Assembly: GCF_032594355.1 (NCBI RefSeq)
Contig: NZ_CP131061.1
Coordinates: forward strand, 248,001 to 312,000
Reading direction: 5' to 3'
From: Methanolapillus ohkumae
GTDB lineage: Archaea; Halobacteriota; Methanosarcinia; Methanosarcinales; Methanosarcinaceae
Length of the DNA: 64,000 nt
The position numbers and the translations under genes were made by a program. Numbering within the stretch: position 1 is the first letter of the stretch; every line of letters starts with the position of its first letter. A model generated the notes under the pieces. The model did not search any database, had not been told where the DNA came from, and worked only from the letters and a program-made list of their open reading frames with translations. This document shows, piece by piece, positions 9,079 to 17,379 of this stretch.

Positions 9079-9693
9079 TCATAAAATTGATAATATTTTT
9101 TCAACAATGATTTTTTCATTTTCTTCCGCCGGCCGTTTGGCATCCAAAATCACAAACCGACCCGGCTCCGTCTTGGCGATGGTCATGAAATTTTCGCGCA
9201 CCTGCGTGAGAAACTCAATTTTTTCAAATTTTGTTTTTTCCCCGCGGTTTTTGCAGCGTTCGACCGAGTCTTCCGGGGTCAGGTCAAAAAGAAAAGTCAA
9301 ATCGGGAACAATCGTCCAGCCGACATGTATGTTTTTAATAAAATCAAGCGCGTTTGGGATGATTTTGTCCAGCGTCGCGCCTTGGTACGCACATCGGCTG
9401 TCGGAATAGCGGTCGGAAATGACAATTTTTCCGGCGGATAGATTTGGGCGGACTGTTTCTGAAATGTGGGCGGCATGGTCGGCCATGAATAAAAAAAGTT
9501 CCGCCATCGGGTCCACATCATTTTCAATGGCGGCATAAACGGCTTTTCCCGTAAGCGTATTTTGCGTCGGCTCGCGGGTAAAAACAATTCCGTCGTCCGG
9601 CTTTTTTAAGTCTTTGTTTTCCTTCAGAAGGGAAAGCATTGTGCTTTTTCCGGAACCGTCGATTCCTTCAAATGTAATTAATTTTCCAGGCAT
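9079..9693 (-). CDS. tmk: Thymidylate kinase
   Basis: The 204-residue protein has the P-loop FEGIDGSGKST at residues 8-18, the DRY-containing VISDRYSDSRCAYQGA segment, FTREPT, and a LID-like region (CKNRGEKTKFEK). It phosphorylates dTMP to dTDP for DNA synthesis in the cytoplasm. Length and motifs fit the family closely. It is convergent with the broken Abi gene, with only three bases between the two stop codons. A T-rich, repeated spacer separates it from the secreted-protein cluster. Confidence 0.95.
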   Translation of the reverse strand: MPGKLITFEGIDGSGKSTMLSLLKENKDLKKPDDGIVFTREPTQNTLTGKAVYAAIENDVDPMAELFLFMADHAAHISETVRPNLSAGKIVISDRYSDSRCAYQGATLDKIIPNALDFIKNIHVGWTIVPDLTFLFDLTPEDSVERCKNRGEKTKFEKIEFLTQVRENFMTIAKTEPGRFVILDAKRPAEENEKIIVEKILSIL

Positions 9694-9721
9694 GCTTTTT
9701 CATATTGCTTTTTTTTAATAA

Positions 9722-9820
9722 AAAGGATTGCTTTGGTTTTTTGGTTTTGTTTAGTTTTTGTTTAGTTTTTGGGTTTTTAGTTTTTGTTTAGTTTTTGTTT
9801 AGTTTTTATTAAGTTTTGGA
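9722..9820. repeat. T-rich tandem repeat (GTTTAGTTTTT units)
   Basis: About six copies of GTTTAGTTTTT or close variants lie between tmk and the 3' end of the first secreted-protein gene. On the minus strand this lies just downstream of that gene's stop and reads as an A-rich 3' end. Confidence 0.6.
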
Positions 9821-9822
9821 TT

Positions 9823-10479
9823 TTAATTTTCTTCATTGATAACCTTTTGAATACCATTTGGAGCTCTTAATTCATAAGCTTCCGAATAATACGTTAAATA
9901 AAGAAGGTATTGTCCTCCCTCTTTAAAATCCCAAGGAGACGGCCACATTTCTCGATATTGTACGACATTGTTTACTTCTCCCCCGATCAGACGAACAGTT
10001 ATTTCGTCTGAACTGTTACCTTTTGCCCAATCGTTCACGGTGAAAATGATATCCGTATAAATTGTTATGTTATCCGATCTTGCGATTGGTCCGTCCTGGC
10101 TATAATTGAAAGTTAACTGTGATAATTTCGTTCCATCATTGGAATCCAAAAAAGATGGTTTGATTTCTTTGACAGTTCCATAGACAATAAGGTCTGATTT
10201 TTCAAGAGTTTCCGGTGAAGCATAAACATACGTGTAAAAAGATTCTGTTGTTAAATATTTTGCATTTTGATCCTTTGGTATTTTTTCGCGTCCGCCATAT
10301 TCAAACTCGGTCGTTTCATAACTCGTATTATATTGAATATTTGGATTTTGTTCTGTTGGGATGTCCTCTGTTCCTGAACTATTTTCATGGATCGGTTCCG
10401 TTTTTTCATATTCCACGCAGCCGGAAATGAATATGAAGATGAGTATCATCCCGAAAAACAGAACTGTTTTTGAGTTCAT
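9823..10479 (-). CDS. Secreted lipoprotein, SDLI/YTDI family, paralogue A
   Basis: The start chosen is ATG 10479, because the further upstream ATG at 10494 lies inside the GGAGGAGG ribosome site. The signal peptide ends in a lipobox (FIFISGC), so the mature protein is probably lipid-anchored outside the membrane. The core domain reads SDLIVYGTVKEI, then IYTDIIFTVNDWAKGNSSDE, ITVRLIGGEV, and FKEGGQYLLYL. The same order occurs in the genes at 10507, 11253 and 14794. Such domains with short beta strands are often found near matrixin-type proteases in bacteria (from memory), and here the protease gene starts the same operon. Biochemical function unknown. Confidence 0.8.
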   Translation of the reverse strand: MNSKTVLFFGMILIFIFISGCVEYEKTEPIHENSSGTEDIPTEQNPNIQYNTSYETTEFEYGGREKIPKDQNAKYLTTESFYTYVYASPETLEKSDLIVYGTVKEIKPSFLDSNDGTKLSQLTFNYSQDGPIARSDNITIYTDIIFTVNDWAKGNSSDEITVRLIGGEVNNVVQYREMWPSPWDFKEGGQYLLYLTYYSEAYELRAPNGIQKVINEEN

Positions 10480-10506
10480 CATTTCCTCCTCCAAAATACA
10501 AAATAA

Positions 10507-11166
10507 TTATGGTTCATTGGAGGTAACCGCTCGAACACCGTTTATGGCTCTGAGTTTGTAAGTCGAGGTATCTTCCCTGTAATCCAAATATAGAAGGTAC
10601 TGCCCTCCTTCTTGAAAGTCCCAAGGGTCCGGCCATGAGTAATTCACAAAAACGATATCTTTGACTTGCCCGCCAAAAACACGAACCGTAATTTCATCGG
10701 AACTGTTTCCTTTTGCCCGGTCATCTACTTTGAATAGGATGTCCGTATATATTTTTTCACCATTTGCTTGGCCGGCAAGATGTTTCCTTTCCGCAGGATT
10801 ATCAAAAAATATTAAATTTTCAGGCTGTTCTCCGGTCGGCGTTGTCCAACGGGCCGGTTTGATTTCTTTTGCCGTCGCATAAACGATTAAGTCAGAATTT
10901 TCCAATCCTTCCTGCGTGTAAGGCATAAATGTAACATTTTCCCCAGTCATTAAATATACGTTTTCAGTTCCGTTGGGGATATTCTTTTTTGAGATAAATT
11001 CCGTTGTTGTATAACTTGAATTGTATTTTACGGCGGATTGTTGTTCTGACGGGTTTTCAGAATCTGTTGTTTTATTTTCAGCAGAAGTTGAATTTATGTT
11101 CAGGCATCCTCCGGCAAAAACCGAGACAAAAAAAATAAAACCTATAAAGTAAATTTTTGTTTTCAT
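10507..11166 (-). CDS. Secreted lipoprotein, SDLI/YTDI family, paralogue B
   Basis: The start at 11166 has GGGTAGTGA upstream; an earlier ATG at 11196 would put extra residues before the signal peptide. The signal sequence MKTKIYFIGFIFFVSVFAGGC ends in a lipobox cysteine. The core repeats the family pattern: SDLIVYATAKEI, IYTDILFKVDDRAKGNSSDE, ITVRVFGGQV and FQEGGQYLLYL. It is most like paralogue A, with identical KGNSSDEITVR, which suggests a recent duplication. The two genes are 27 bp apart. Extracytoplasmic, function unknown. Confidence 0.8.
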   Translation of the reverse strand: MKTKIYFIGFIFFVSVFAGGCLNINSTSAENKTTDSENPSEQQSAVKYNSSYTTTEFISKKNIPNGTENVYLMTGENVTFMPYTQEGLENSDLIVYATAKEIKPARWTTPTGEQPENLIFFDNPAERKHLAGQANGEKIYTDILFKVDDRAKGNSSDEITVRVFGGQVKDIVFVNYSWPDPWDFQEGGQYLLYLDYREDTSTYKLRAINGVRAVTSNEP

Positions 11167-11252
11167 GACATTCACTACCCTTGATAATTTATCCATAAAA
11201 TCAAAAAATATGCAAGTATTTTTTTACTTGCATTTATCAAACCTTTTGCATT

Positions 11253-11897
11253 TTATTTTTTCAATATTTCATCAATGTTTACTTTTTTCCCTTCAATATC
11301 AATTAAACTTTCATGTTTATATGTCAATTTACCAAGGGGCGCTAAGAACACGTAGTGCTCAGGTCCAATATGGCCGGTTGTACCATTATCTTCAATCAAA
11401 TACAACAAAAGTTTGTCTCCTTCTTTAAAATTTTCAGGATTTAGTGTTTCAGCATCGTTCATTTTTAATCCATTAATCGTTCCGCCAAAGGACCGGATTG
11501 TAATTTCTTGTGATTTTACTTCTCCTTTGTAACACTTTTCTACTGAAAATATTATGTCGGTGTAAATGGTTTCGCCTTCTTTAAGGTCAAAAGAGTAATA
11601 AACATACTTTTTTCCTTCTTTCATTACTTCTTCTACAACGACTCCTTCCGGTTGTTTTTCATCTTCTGTGCTCCATTTTGGATTCTGAATATTAACAATT
11701 GTTCCGGAAACGATTAAATCACTTCTTTTGTTCATCCCTTCGTAAGTTGAGTATAGTACACTTGGAGGAGAATTTATCTCAATTGTATGTTCTCTATCAG
11801 AAGAATCCGAAGATACTGACAGCATTGACCCAAATAAAACAATTCCCAACAATAAAATAAAACCTAAAACAATCGGCTTAACGGTTCTTGATTTCAT
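11253..11897 (-). CDS. Secreted protein, SDLI/YTDI family, paralogue C (membrane-anchored)
   Basis: The N-terminal hydrophobic segment (PIVLGFILLLGIVLFGSML) lacks a lipobox cysteine, so it is a signal anchor or cleaved signal peptide. The core domain has SDLIVSGTIVNI, ETIYTDIIFSVEKCYKGEV, ITIRSFGGTI and FKEGDKLLLYL, and the C-terminus LTYKHESLIDIEGKKVNIDE resembles the decayed fragment at 25156-25370. GGGTGATT precedes the ATG. Twelve bases separate it from the metalloprotease gene, so the two are almost certainly co-transcribed. Function unknown. Confidence 0.8.
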   Translation of the reverse strand: MKSRTVKPIVLGFILLLGIVLFGSMLSVSSDSSDREHTIEINSPPSVLYSTYEGMNKRSDLIVSGTIVNIQNPKWSTEDEKQPEGVVVEEVMKEGKKYVYYSFDLKEGETIYTDIIFSVEKCYKGEVKSQEITIRSFGGTINGLKMNDAETLNPENFKEGDKLLLYLIEDNGTTGHIGPEHYVFLAPLGKLTYKHESLIDIEGKKVNIDEILKK

Positions 11898-11909
11898 ATT
11901 GAATCACCC

Positions 11910-12485
11910 TTATGTTCCATATATGGCAATTATACCATCTATATCATCAGAAGTCAGAATTCGTTTATCTGCTCGATATTCCCCTTGCATAACAGCGGTT
12001 GAATATTCTGAGTGGCCCAATCCCAAGGAATGGCCAAGTTCATGAAGAACAACACTTTGCACATCGGCAACTGAAAAATTTTGTGTTGTTGAAGTGGACC
12101 ATATTATGTTAGGGTTCATATTTATTTGAATAAGCGAGGATGTTTTTTCACGATGACCGTTTGGCATTATAACTCCGGTTGTTCGGGTTTCTTGTGCAGC
12201 CCAATCAGTATGAGATAGATTAAATTTGCCGATAGTAACAATATTTGTTGAAGAGTTTTGCTTGTTAATATAGGTGAAATTAGCTCCCACTCCATTCCAT
12301 GTATCCATAGACCTGTTACAAGCACTTCTCCAATCAAAGGCCATTGTCGTTGTATCTACTTGTACTGGTTGATCTTCCCACGATTCAATTTCATTATCAT
12401 CGTTAGTTATGTCATACGCACTTGCGGTCCCCCATGTCATTGAAATAACAAGGATTGCAAACAAAACCGTTATCATTTTTCTCAT
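11910..12485 (-). CDS. Secreted matrixin-like zinc metalloprotease (M10-type)
   Basis: The 191-residue protein starts with a signal peptide (FAILVISMTWGTASA). It carries HELGHSLGLGHS, the metzincin motif HExxHxxGxxH, followed at the usual distance by AVMQGEY, matching the Met-turn. The conserved DVQSVVLHELGH approach and the C-terminal LTSDDIDGIIAIYG, which matches the matrixin D-I-xx-I-xx-LYG ending, are present. The protein would cut peptides outside the cell and needs zinc. It heads a four-gene operon (spacings 12, 86 and 27 bp) with three paralogous secreted proteins, which suggests that these are partners, substrates or inhibitors. GGAGCTG precedes the start. Matrixins are uncommon in archaea. 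Confidence 0.88.
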   Translation of the reverse strand: MRKMITVLFAILVISMTWGTASAYDITNDDNEIESWEDQPVQVDTTTMAFDWRSACNRSMDTWNGVGANFTYINKQNSSTNIVTIGKFNLSHTDWAAQETRTTGVIMPNGHREKTSSLIQINMNPNIIWSTSTTQNFSVADVQSVVLHELGHSLGLGHSEYSTAVMQGEYRADKRILTSDDIDGIIAIYGT

Positions 12486-12623
12486 TTTTTTTCAGCTCCT
12501 GTTATTTATGAATCCGATACATGAATTGTAACGAATTCAAATCCAATCCCTATTTTAATATTATTTATAATATATTGTTTTAATAATATTTTTAAAAATA
12601 TAATTAAAACATTTCTTTAAATT

Positions 12624-12740
12624 TTACAATTTTATTTTTTTGTCCGGCACTTTATTTTTTTTCAAATCAAATTTCCCGCTCAGCACAAACTTTAAAAGCA
12701 TTGGGTTGCATTCATCCAAATCAACTGCAATCCCAAACAT
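12624..12740 (-). CDS. Possible 38-residue small protein or gene fragment
   Basis: A short minus-strand frame from ATG 12740 reads MFGIAVDLDECNPMLLKFVL and then a Lys-rich tail to a stop at 12624. Its composition looks coding, unlike the AT-rich surroundings, but I see no ribosome site and do not recognise it. It could be a remnant of a larger gene. It lies in the otherwise empty gap between the metalloprotease and serB, which holds only AT-rich sequence and the serB promoter. Confidence 0.3.
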   Translation of the reverse strand: MFGIAVDLDECNPMLLKFVLSGKFDLKKNKVPDKKIKL

Positions 12741-12904
12741 CGTGTTTTCGTCTTATGATTGCTTTATCGAAAAATCACTTTTTCGACCATTCTGGGGGCG
12801 GATATAGATGTTTTTGTTTTGCGCCTAAGCCAAAAACCGGTGAAAAACCGTTTAAAAATTGTTTTTGAAACTTTTTTGACACGTCATAATGGGATATGGT
12901 TTAA

Positions 12905-12913
12905 TTTATATAA
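12905..12913 (+). promoter_or_regulatory. TATA box of serB
   Basis: TTTATATAA at 12905-12913 predicts transcription from about 12935-12940, about 25 bases before the GTG start at 12963. This argues against the longer upstream frame from 12759. Confidence 0.5.
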
Positions 12914-12962
12914 TTTAATAAATATTGTCAACTCAACCATTCATTGGAAAGGTCCGATTTTT

Positions 12963-13631
12963 GTGAACTGTTCTTCAAATTCGCATACGAATCCGCGTTT
13001 TAAGCTGTTTGTCTTTGATATGGACAGCACGCTCATCGATGCGGAAGTCATTGACGAATTGGCCGATGCCGCCGGCGCCGCCGGCGAAGTTTCCAAAATC
13101 ACGGCACTTGCGATGAACGGGGAAATGGATTATACGGAATCTTTCCGAAAAAGAGTCACGTTTTTGAAAGGGCTTTCTTATGAAAAAGCGATGGCTACCG
13201 TTGAAAAGATTCAAATTATGCCGGGCGCCCCGGAATTGATTGAATTTATTCATTCCATCGGTGGGAAAACAGCTATGGTTACATGCGGTTTTCGAATCGC
13301 CGCCGACCGTGTTCAGCACGATTTAAATATTGATTATGCATTTTCAAACGAACTTGTCGTCTCCGACGGAATTTTAACCGGGGAAGCAACCGGGCCGCTT
13401 CGGACCACAAATTCAAAAGAAAAAGTCTTTGAAAAATTGGTTGTTGATCTTGGAATCAAATTTGAGGAATGTGTTGTCGTCGGAGACGGCGCCAACGACA
13501 TCTGCCTGTTTAAAAAAGCCGGCTACTCTATTGCATTTAACGCCAAACCCCTTGTTCAAAAACATGCGAACGTCGCGGTTCTTGAAAAAGATTTGAGATG
13601 CGTGATTCCGATTCTTGACAATTTATTGTAA
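12963..13631 (+). CDS. serB: Phosphoserine phosphatase
   Basis: A HAD-superfamily enzyme of 222 residues: the nucleophile motif FVFDMDSTLIDAE, motif II region VTCGF and motif IV VVVGDGANDICLF are all present, along with GPLRTTNSKEKV. It removes phosphate from O-phosphoserine in the last step of serine synthesis. An open frame begins 68 codons upstream, but I chose GTG 12963 because AAGGT sits about nine bases before it and the TATA box lies between the two starts. serA (30025) and sepS (53298), which makes or uses phosphoserine, are elsewhere in the window. The next gene follows after 109 bp. Confidence 0.92.
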   Translation: MNCSSNSHTNPRFKLFVFDMDSTLIDAEVIDELADAAGAAGEVSKITALAMNGEMDYTESFRKRVTFLKGLSYEKAMATVEKIQIMPGAPELIEFIHSIGGKTAMVTCGFRIAADRVQHDLNIDYAFSNELVVSDGILTGEATGPLRTTNSKEKVFEKLVVDLGIKFEECVVVGDGANDICLFKKAGYSIAFNAKPLVQKHANVAVLEKDLRCVIPILDNLL

Positions 13632-13740
13632 AGGCTGATGTGTCCGGTTTTTATTTTTCGCGACACAAATTTATAGGAAACCAAATCCAAAAAAAGCCGC
13701 TGCTTTGCGGTGTATTTTTTGGAGAGGGGGGACCCTGGTA

Positions 13741-14595
13741 ATGATGAAAGAACTGCAAACAAGAAAAACAGAGTTAAAAGATATCTCTGAAGAGGCTAAA
13801 GAAAAAAGAAACCAGTTGAATGCTGAAGCAAGCAAGTACGCTGCGGAAAGAAATGAACTGAACAACAAGACCAAAGATTTGATTTTAGTTGCCCAAGACT
13901 TAAAAGTCAAACGCGACGAAGTCAACGTGAATGTCAGCAAGTACAAAGACCTTCGGGACACAACAAATGCCCGCGCGAATGAACTTTTCGCCAAGGCCGA
14001 CGGCTTAAAAAAGGACAGCAGCTTAGACGGTCCGTCCATCAAGGAAATCCGCAAACAAATCGACGCTTTGGAATTCCAACAACAAACCAGCGTGATGTCC
14101 CCGAAAAAAGAAAAAGAACTTGTGACCAAAATCAAGGAACTTGAACTTGAATATTCCGAAAAGAAAAAGTCGTTGGACAACAACAGCGAACTCAAGGAAA
14201 TTCTGGACCAAGCTCAAGTCATCCGGGACGAAGCCTCCGAATATCATGCTCAGCTTTCTGTTTATGCCGAACAGGCGCAAGTGTTCCACGAACAAATGAT
14301 TGCCGCTTTTAAGGACGCCGACCGTGTCCGTGCCGAATCCGACGTCGCCCACAAAAATTTCATCCGTGCTCAAGAAGCCGCCGACGAGCAGCACAAGGTT
14401 TTCATTGAAGCCCAAAAGGAAATCCGTGAAATCGACAAAGAAACCGGAAAATCCAAGAAGAAAGACAAGGATTCCAAGTCCAAACAGGACAAAGAAGAAC
14501 TCGAAAAAGATGCGCAAGGCATTATGGACAAGTTCAAAGATGGTGGAAAACTCACCATGGAAGACTTAATGGCTCTTCAAAGATCTAAATACTAA
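13741..14595 (+). CDS. Long coiled-coil protein
   Basis: About 284 residues, almost wholly helical and charged, with heptad-like Glu/Lys/Ala/Leu spacing from residue 3 to 235 and a break at SLDGPSIKEIRKQIDALEF. A Lys/Asp-rich linker (SKKKDKDSKSKQDKEE) precedes a short C-terminal helix GIMDKFKDGGKLTMEDLMAL. It resembles the archaeal coiled-coil family often annotated next to phosphoserine phosphatase (COG1340-like); serB is indeed just upstream. GGAGAGGGGG at 13721-13730 supports ATG 13741 or 13744; an earlier frame start at 13705 would include the ribosome site. No enzymatic motif is visible; a structural role is likely. Confidence 0.75.
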   Translation: MMKELQTRKTELKDISEEAKEKRNQLNAEASKYAAERNELNNKTKDLILVAQDLKVKRDEVNVNVSKYKDLRDTTNARANELFAKADGLKKDSSLDGPSIKEIRKQIDALEFQQQTSVMSPKKEKELVTKIKELELEYSEKKKSLDNNSELKEILDQAQVIRDEASEYHAQLSVYAEQAQVFHEQMIAAFKDADRVRAESDVAHKNFIRAQEAADEQHKVFIEAQKEIREIDKETGKSKKKDKDSKSKQDKEELEKDAQGIMDKFKDGGKLTMEDLMALQRSKY

Positions 14596-14793
14596 AACTA
14601 AAATTACAATTTGGAAAAAAGAGAAACAATTTTTCTCTTTTTTCTTTTTTTACATCTTTTAAATTATTTTCAAAATCCGGTTTATTCTGGTTTTTGTTTT
14701 CTGGTTTATTTACTTTTTATATTTCCATTCTTCTGCTTTTTATTCTGGGGTTTATATTTTCATTTGTTTTATTTTTTATTTTCAATTTTGTTT

Positions 14794-15783
14794 TCACTCT
14801 TCATTTAAATAGGGTTTTATTTTATTCAAAATCACTTGCGAGATGGTTTGGTTTTTCAAAACAATACTTTTTTTCACGTCGGTCATGTTCACGTTTTTGC
14901 CGTCATTATCCACAGCCGTTCCATTCTTTTGAATCCAAATCTTTCCGGCCGGTTCTTCGATAATATAATATTTTTCACCGGCAATGGACGTCTCAAAGGG
15001 TTCGGGAGCTTGATTTAAAAATAAAAAATAAGTCTCTCCTATTTGAAAATCGGTTGATCTGATTTCGTGTCCGGGCTCTAAATCCCCGCCGGACTTTAAA
15101 TCTTCCTTTGTTTCCACGCCGGTCCGAATGATAATTTGATTGAAAATGGTCTCTCCTTTATGTATTTCCTCGACGTTTACAATGACATCGACACCAATTA
15201 TATTTTTTGACGCAAAATCCGATTCACGGTTTTCGCCGCCGTCGCCGCTGTTGCTGTCGCCGCTGCCGCCGCTGTTGCTGCCGTCGCCGCTGTTGCTGCC
15301 GTCGCCGCTGTTGCTGCCGTCGCCGCTGTTGCTGCCGTCGCCGCTGTTGCTGCCGTCGCCGCTGTTGCTGTCGCCGCTGTTGCTGCCGTCGCCGCTGTTG
15401 CTGCCGTCACCGCTGTTGCTGCCGTCGCCGCTGTTGCTGCCGTCGCCGCTGTTGCTGCCGTCGCCGCTGTTGCTGTCGCCGCGGCCGTCGATACGGCTAC
15501 CGGATGCGTTTCCAAATGCGGGGCGTATCTCCAAAACCGTTCCGGTCAGGATCAAGTCCGATGTCCTTCCAAGGCGGACATACACATATCCGGAAACAGC
15601 TTCTTCCTCCATCCGGATTCTTTCTTCCGTGACGGTGGGAGTTATTATCTGAACCGAAATGTCTTCGGGTTTTTGTGAGTCTGCCTCAGTTTGATTGTGA
15701 AAATTGATGTAAACAAGACTCACCGCCATGATTATAAAAACAATAAACAATACGGCGACCAGTTCAATATTATTTTTTTTCAT
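14794..15783 (-). CDS. Membrane-anchored SDLI/YTDI family protein, paralogue D, with Gly/Ser/Asn/Asp repeat
   Basis: The 329-residue protein has an N-terminal membrane anchor (VAVLFIVFIIMAVSLVYI). The family domain begins SDLILTGTVLEIRPAFG and continues after a long repeat with VDVIVNVEEIHKGETIF, IIIRTG, FQIGETYFLFL, and a C-terminal IWIQKNGTAVDNDGKNVN resembling paralogue C. The repeat, roughly residues 100-183, is about 13 units of GSNSGD and interrupts the domain where paralogue C has an ordinary loop. It lies about 2.3 kb from the protease operon, with serB and the coiled-coil gene between, on the same strand as that operon. The ribosome site is weak. Function unknown. Confidence 0.75.
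   Translation of the reverse strand: MKKNNIELVAVLFIVFIIMAVSLVYINFHNQTEADSQKPEDISVQIITPTVTEERIRMEEEAVSGYVYVRLGRTSDLILTGTVLEIRPAFGNASGSRIDGRGDSNSGDGSNSGDGSNSGDGSNSGDGSNSGDGSNSGDSNSGDGSNSGDGSNSGDGSNSGDGSNSGDGSNSGGSGDSNSGDGGENRESDFASKNIIGVDVIVNVEEIHKGETIFNQIIIRTGVETKEDLKSGGDLEPGHEIRSTDFQIGETYFLFLNQAPEPFETSIAGEKYYIIEEPAGKIWIQKNGTAVDNDGKNVNMTDVKKSIVLKNQTISQVILNKIKPYLNEE
15232..15485 (-). repeat. 18-bp coding minisatellite
   Basis: About 13 near-identical units of GGCAGCAACAGCGGCGAC on the minus strand, with two units shortened to 15 bp. All unit lengths are multiples of three, so gain or loss of units keeps the frame of the host gene. The GC content is far above that of the surroundings. Confidence 0.9.
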
Positions 15784-16311
15784 TTCAACGCTCTATTTTT
15801 CAATGACACAATTTTAAAATATTCACTCTTCTCCACAGGTTTTTTCATAGAGGCGGTCGCACATCTTTCTCCGGCCGACTTCTTTGAATAATTAGTTTTT
15901 TAGAACGAATATGTTTTTATATAATTAAGTTTATTTTAAAAATTGTATTTATATGAATTAATCATTTTAAAATCCGGTATTCATTTAAACATGAAAAACG
16001 TGTGCCTGCCAAAACTCGGGTCCATTTTAAAAACACCTTTTTCCGGTTCCTCTCACGCATCTGACTATCTGACTATCGCCTGCCAAACAAAAAGGGGTCG
16101 CATCAGGATAATTTTTTCCTACAATTATATTAACGCGCCCAACAAATATATAATAATATTTATATATCATTTAGACTATTTATAGAATTCTCAAAAATTA
16201 CTCAATTTCCAAATTACTCAAAAATATCCAATTTATGACTCAATTCCAAATTATTCAATTATAACTCAATTTCAAAAATAATAAACTCAATTCCCTAAAA
16301 ACAGGTGACAC
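15784..16311. other. Intergenic; nothing certain
   Basis: Mostly AT-rich, with TATA-like sequences near 15910 and 15945. A less AT-rich part at 15990-16115 contains CCTGCCAAA twice and ACCTTTTT/AAAAAGGGGT that could pair over a long loop. A 64-codon frame from 15991 to 16185 crosses it (MKNVCLPKLGSILKTPF...), but it has no ribosome site and an AT-driven tail. From 16195 short repeats of ACTCAATTTCCAAATT lead up to the next gene. Confidence 0.35.
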
Positions 16312-17298
16312 ATGATGACGATATACGCTCAGCTTACTGAATCCGTAAAAAACATGTCACATGAAACTTCGGTTTCTTTATGGGATTGTGCAATTTTTTG
16401 CACACTTCCGATTCTCCTCTTTGTTTACTTAAAAGGAGTTGCAGAGACATCCCTATCGGATGTTTTCCATTTTATTTTGTTGTTTTCCGTTCCGTACCTT
16501 TTCATATTCTTGCTTGCCGGGGCTTTTTATTTTGCGTTTCGGATCGAATTTAACTACCGGCCCAATGTTTTATTCCATGGCGTTATGTTTTTCACCTACC
16601 TGGATTTCTTCGTCAGCGGAATTATCTTTGGCCTCTATCTCGATAACGCGCCGCTCGGGCTGATGGTCAATTTGTTGATTTCATTTTTCTTCATGTTCCT
16701 TTACTTTACCGCCATCAACTTTTTGAACGTCATGGATGAAATTTCAGGCCTGCGCACCCACAAAAGTTACACGGACAGGATTGTCCATTCACGGAAAAAG
16801 TTGTTTGCCGTCAACATTTCCTTTTTCATCCTGATCTCTTTGTTTTTGCTTATCAGTTACCTGGCGGTTCAATTAAACCAATTCAATTGGGATGACATCT
16901 TTGAACTTTCCGTCACAGCCACGGCCGTTACGTTATTTCTCTATCTGAGCTACCGTTTTTTCTTCAAAACCTGGACTCTGACGTCTCGAAACATCGCTTA
17001 CTGGCCAGTTTCCGGATTTTTGCTGATTCTGAATTTCCTGGTCCTTTTGAATTTTTACGAACCCTTCGGAATTCATGAATTTCTGCCGTCAGTGGACACG
17101 GTCATTCGGTTTTTGGTTCCGGACTTTATCATGACAACTTGGTTGTCTTTCTTGATCCTGTGTCTGACCGATGTTATTTTCATGATGTTTTGGATTTGGC
17201 TGTCCTCCAAAATCTATTCCTTCCTCAAAAAAACCGTCTCTTTGAAAGAAAGCCTCTTCTTCCAAAACAATGGGGAAAACAAGGACGTAAGGAAATAA
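16312..17298 (+). CDS. Multi-pass membrane protein of unknown function
   Basis: A 328-residue protein with about eight hydrophobic helices, for example FHFILLFSVPYLFIFLLAG, FFVSGIIFGLYL, LISFFFMFLYFTAINFL, FFILISLFLLISYLAV and TWLSFLILCLTDVIFMMFWIWL. A charged cytoplasmic loop (HKSYTDRIVHSRKK) lies near the middle, and the C-terminus is polar. AGGTGA precedes the ATG by three bases. There is no recognisable transporter or enzyme motif. It stands alone and is followed by a hairpin terminator. Confidence 0.8.
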   Translation: MMTIYAQLTESVKNMSHETSVSLWDCAIFCTLPILLFVYLKGVAETSLSDVFHFILLFSVPYLFIFLLAGAFYFAFRIEFNYRPNVLFHGVMFFTYLDFFVSGIIFGLYLDNAPLGLMVNLLISFFFMFLYFTAINFLNVMDEISGLRTHKSYTDRIVHSRKKLFAVNISFFILISLFLLISYLAVQLNQFNWDDIFELSVTATAVTLFLYLSYRFFFKTWTLTSRNIAYWPVSGFLLILNFLVLLNFYEPFGIHEFLPSVDTVIRFLVPDFIMTTWLSFLILCLTDVIFMMFWIWLSSKIYSFLKKTVSLKESLFFQNNGENKDVRK

Positions 17299-17352
17299 TC
17301 GAAAAACAAAAAAAGTAATCGAAAAACAGAAAAATAATAATAACAATGAACT

Positions 17353-17379
17353 CCGGCAGGAAAATCTTGCCGGTTTTTT
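17353..17379 (+). terminator. Hairpin terminator after the membrane-protein gene
   Basis: CCGGCA (17353-17358) pairs with TGCCGG (17368-17373), followed by six T. It is 55 bp after the stop of the plus-strand gene and touches the 3' end of the convergent acetyltransferase gene. Confidence 0.65.

Noticed and set aside
15198..15652. Arg/Cys-rich, Pro/Leu-rich and Ala/Thr-rich frames over the GC-rich repeat
   Set aside because: They are other-frame readings of the 18-bp minisatellite in the gene at 14794-15783.
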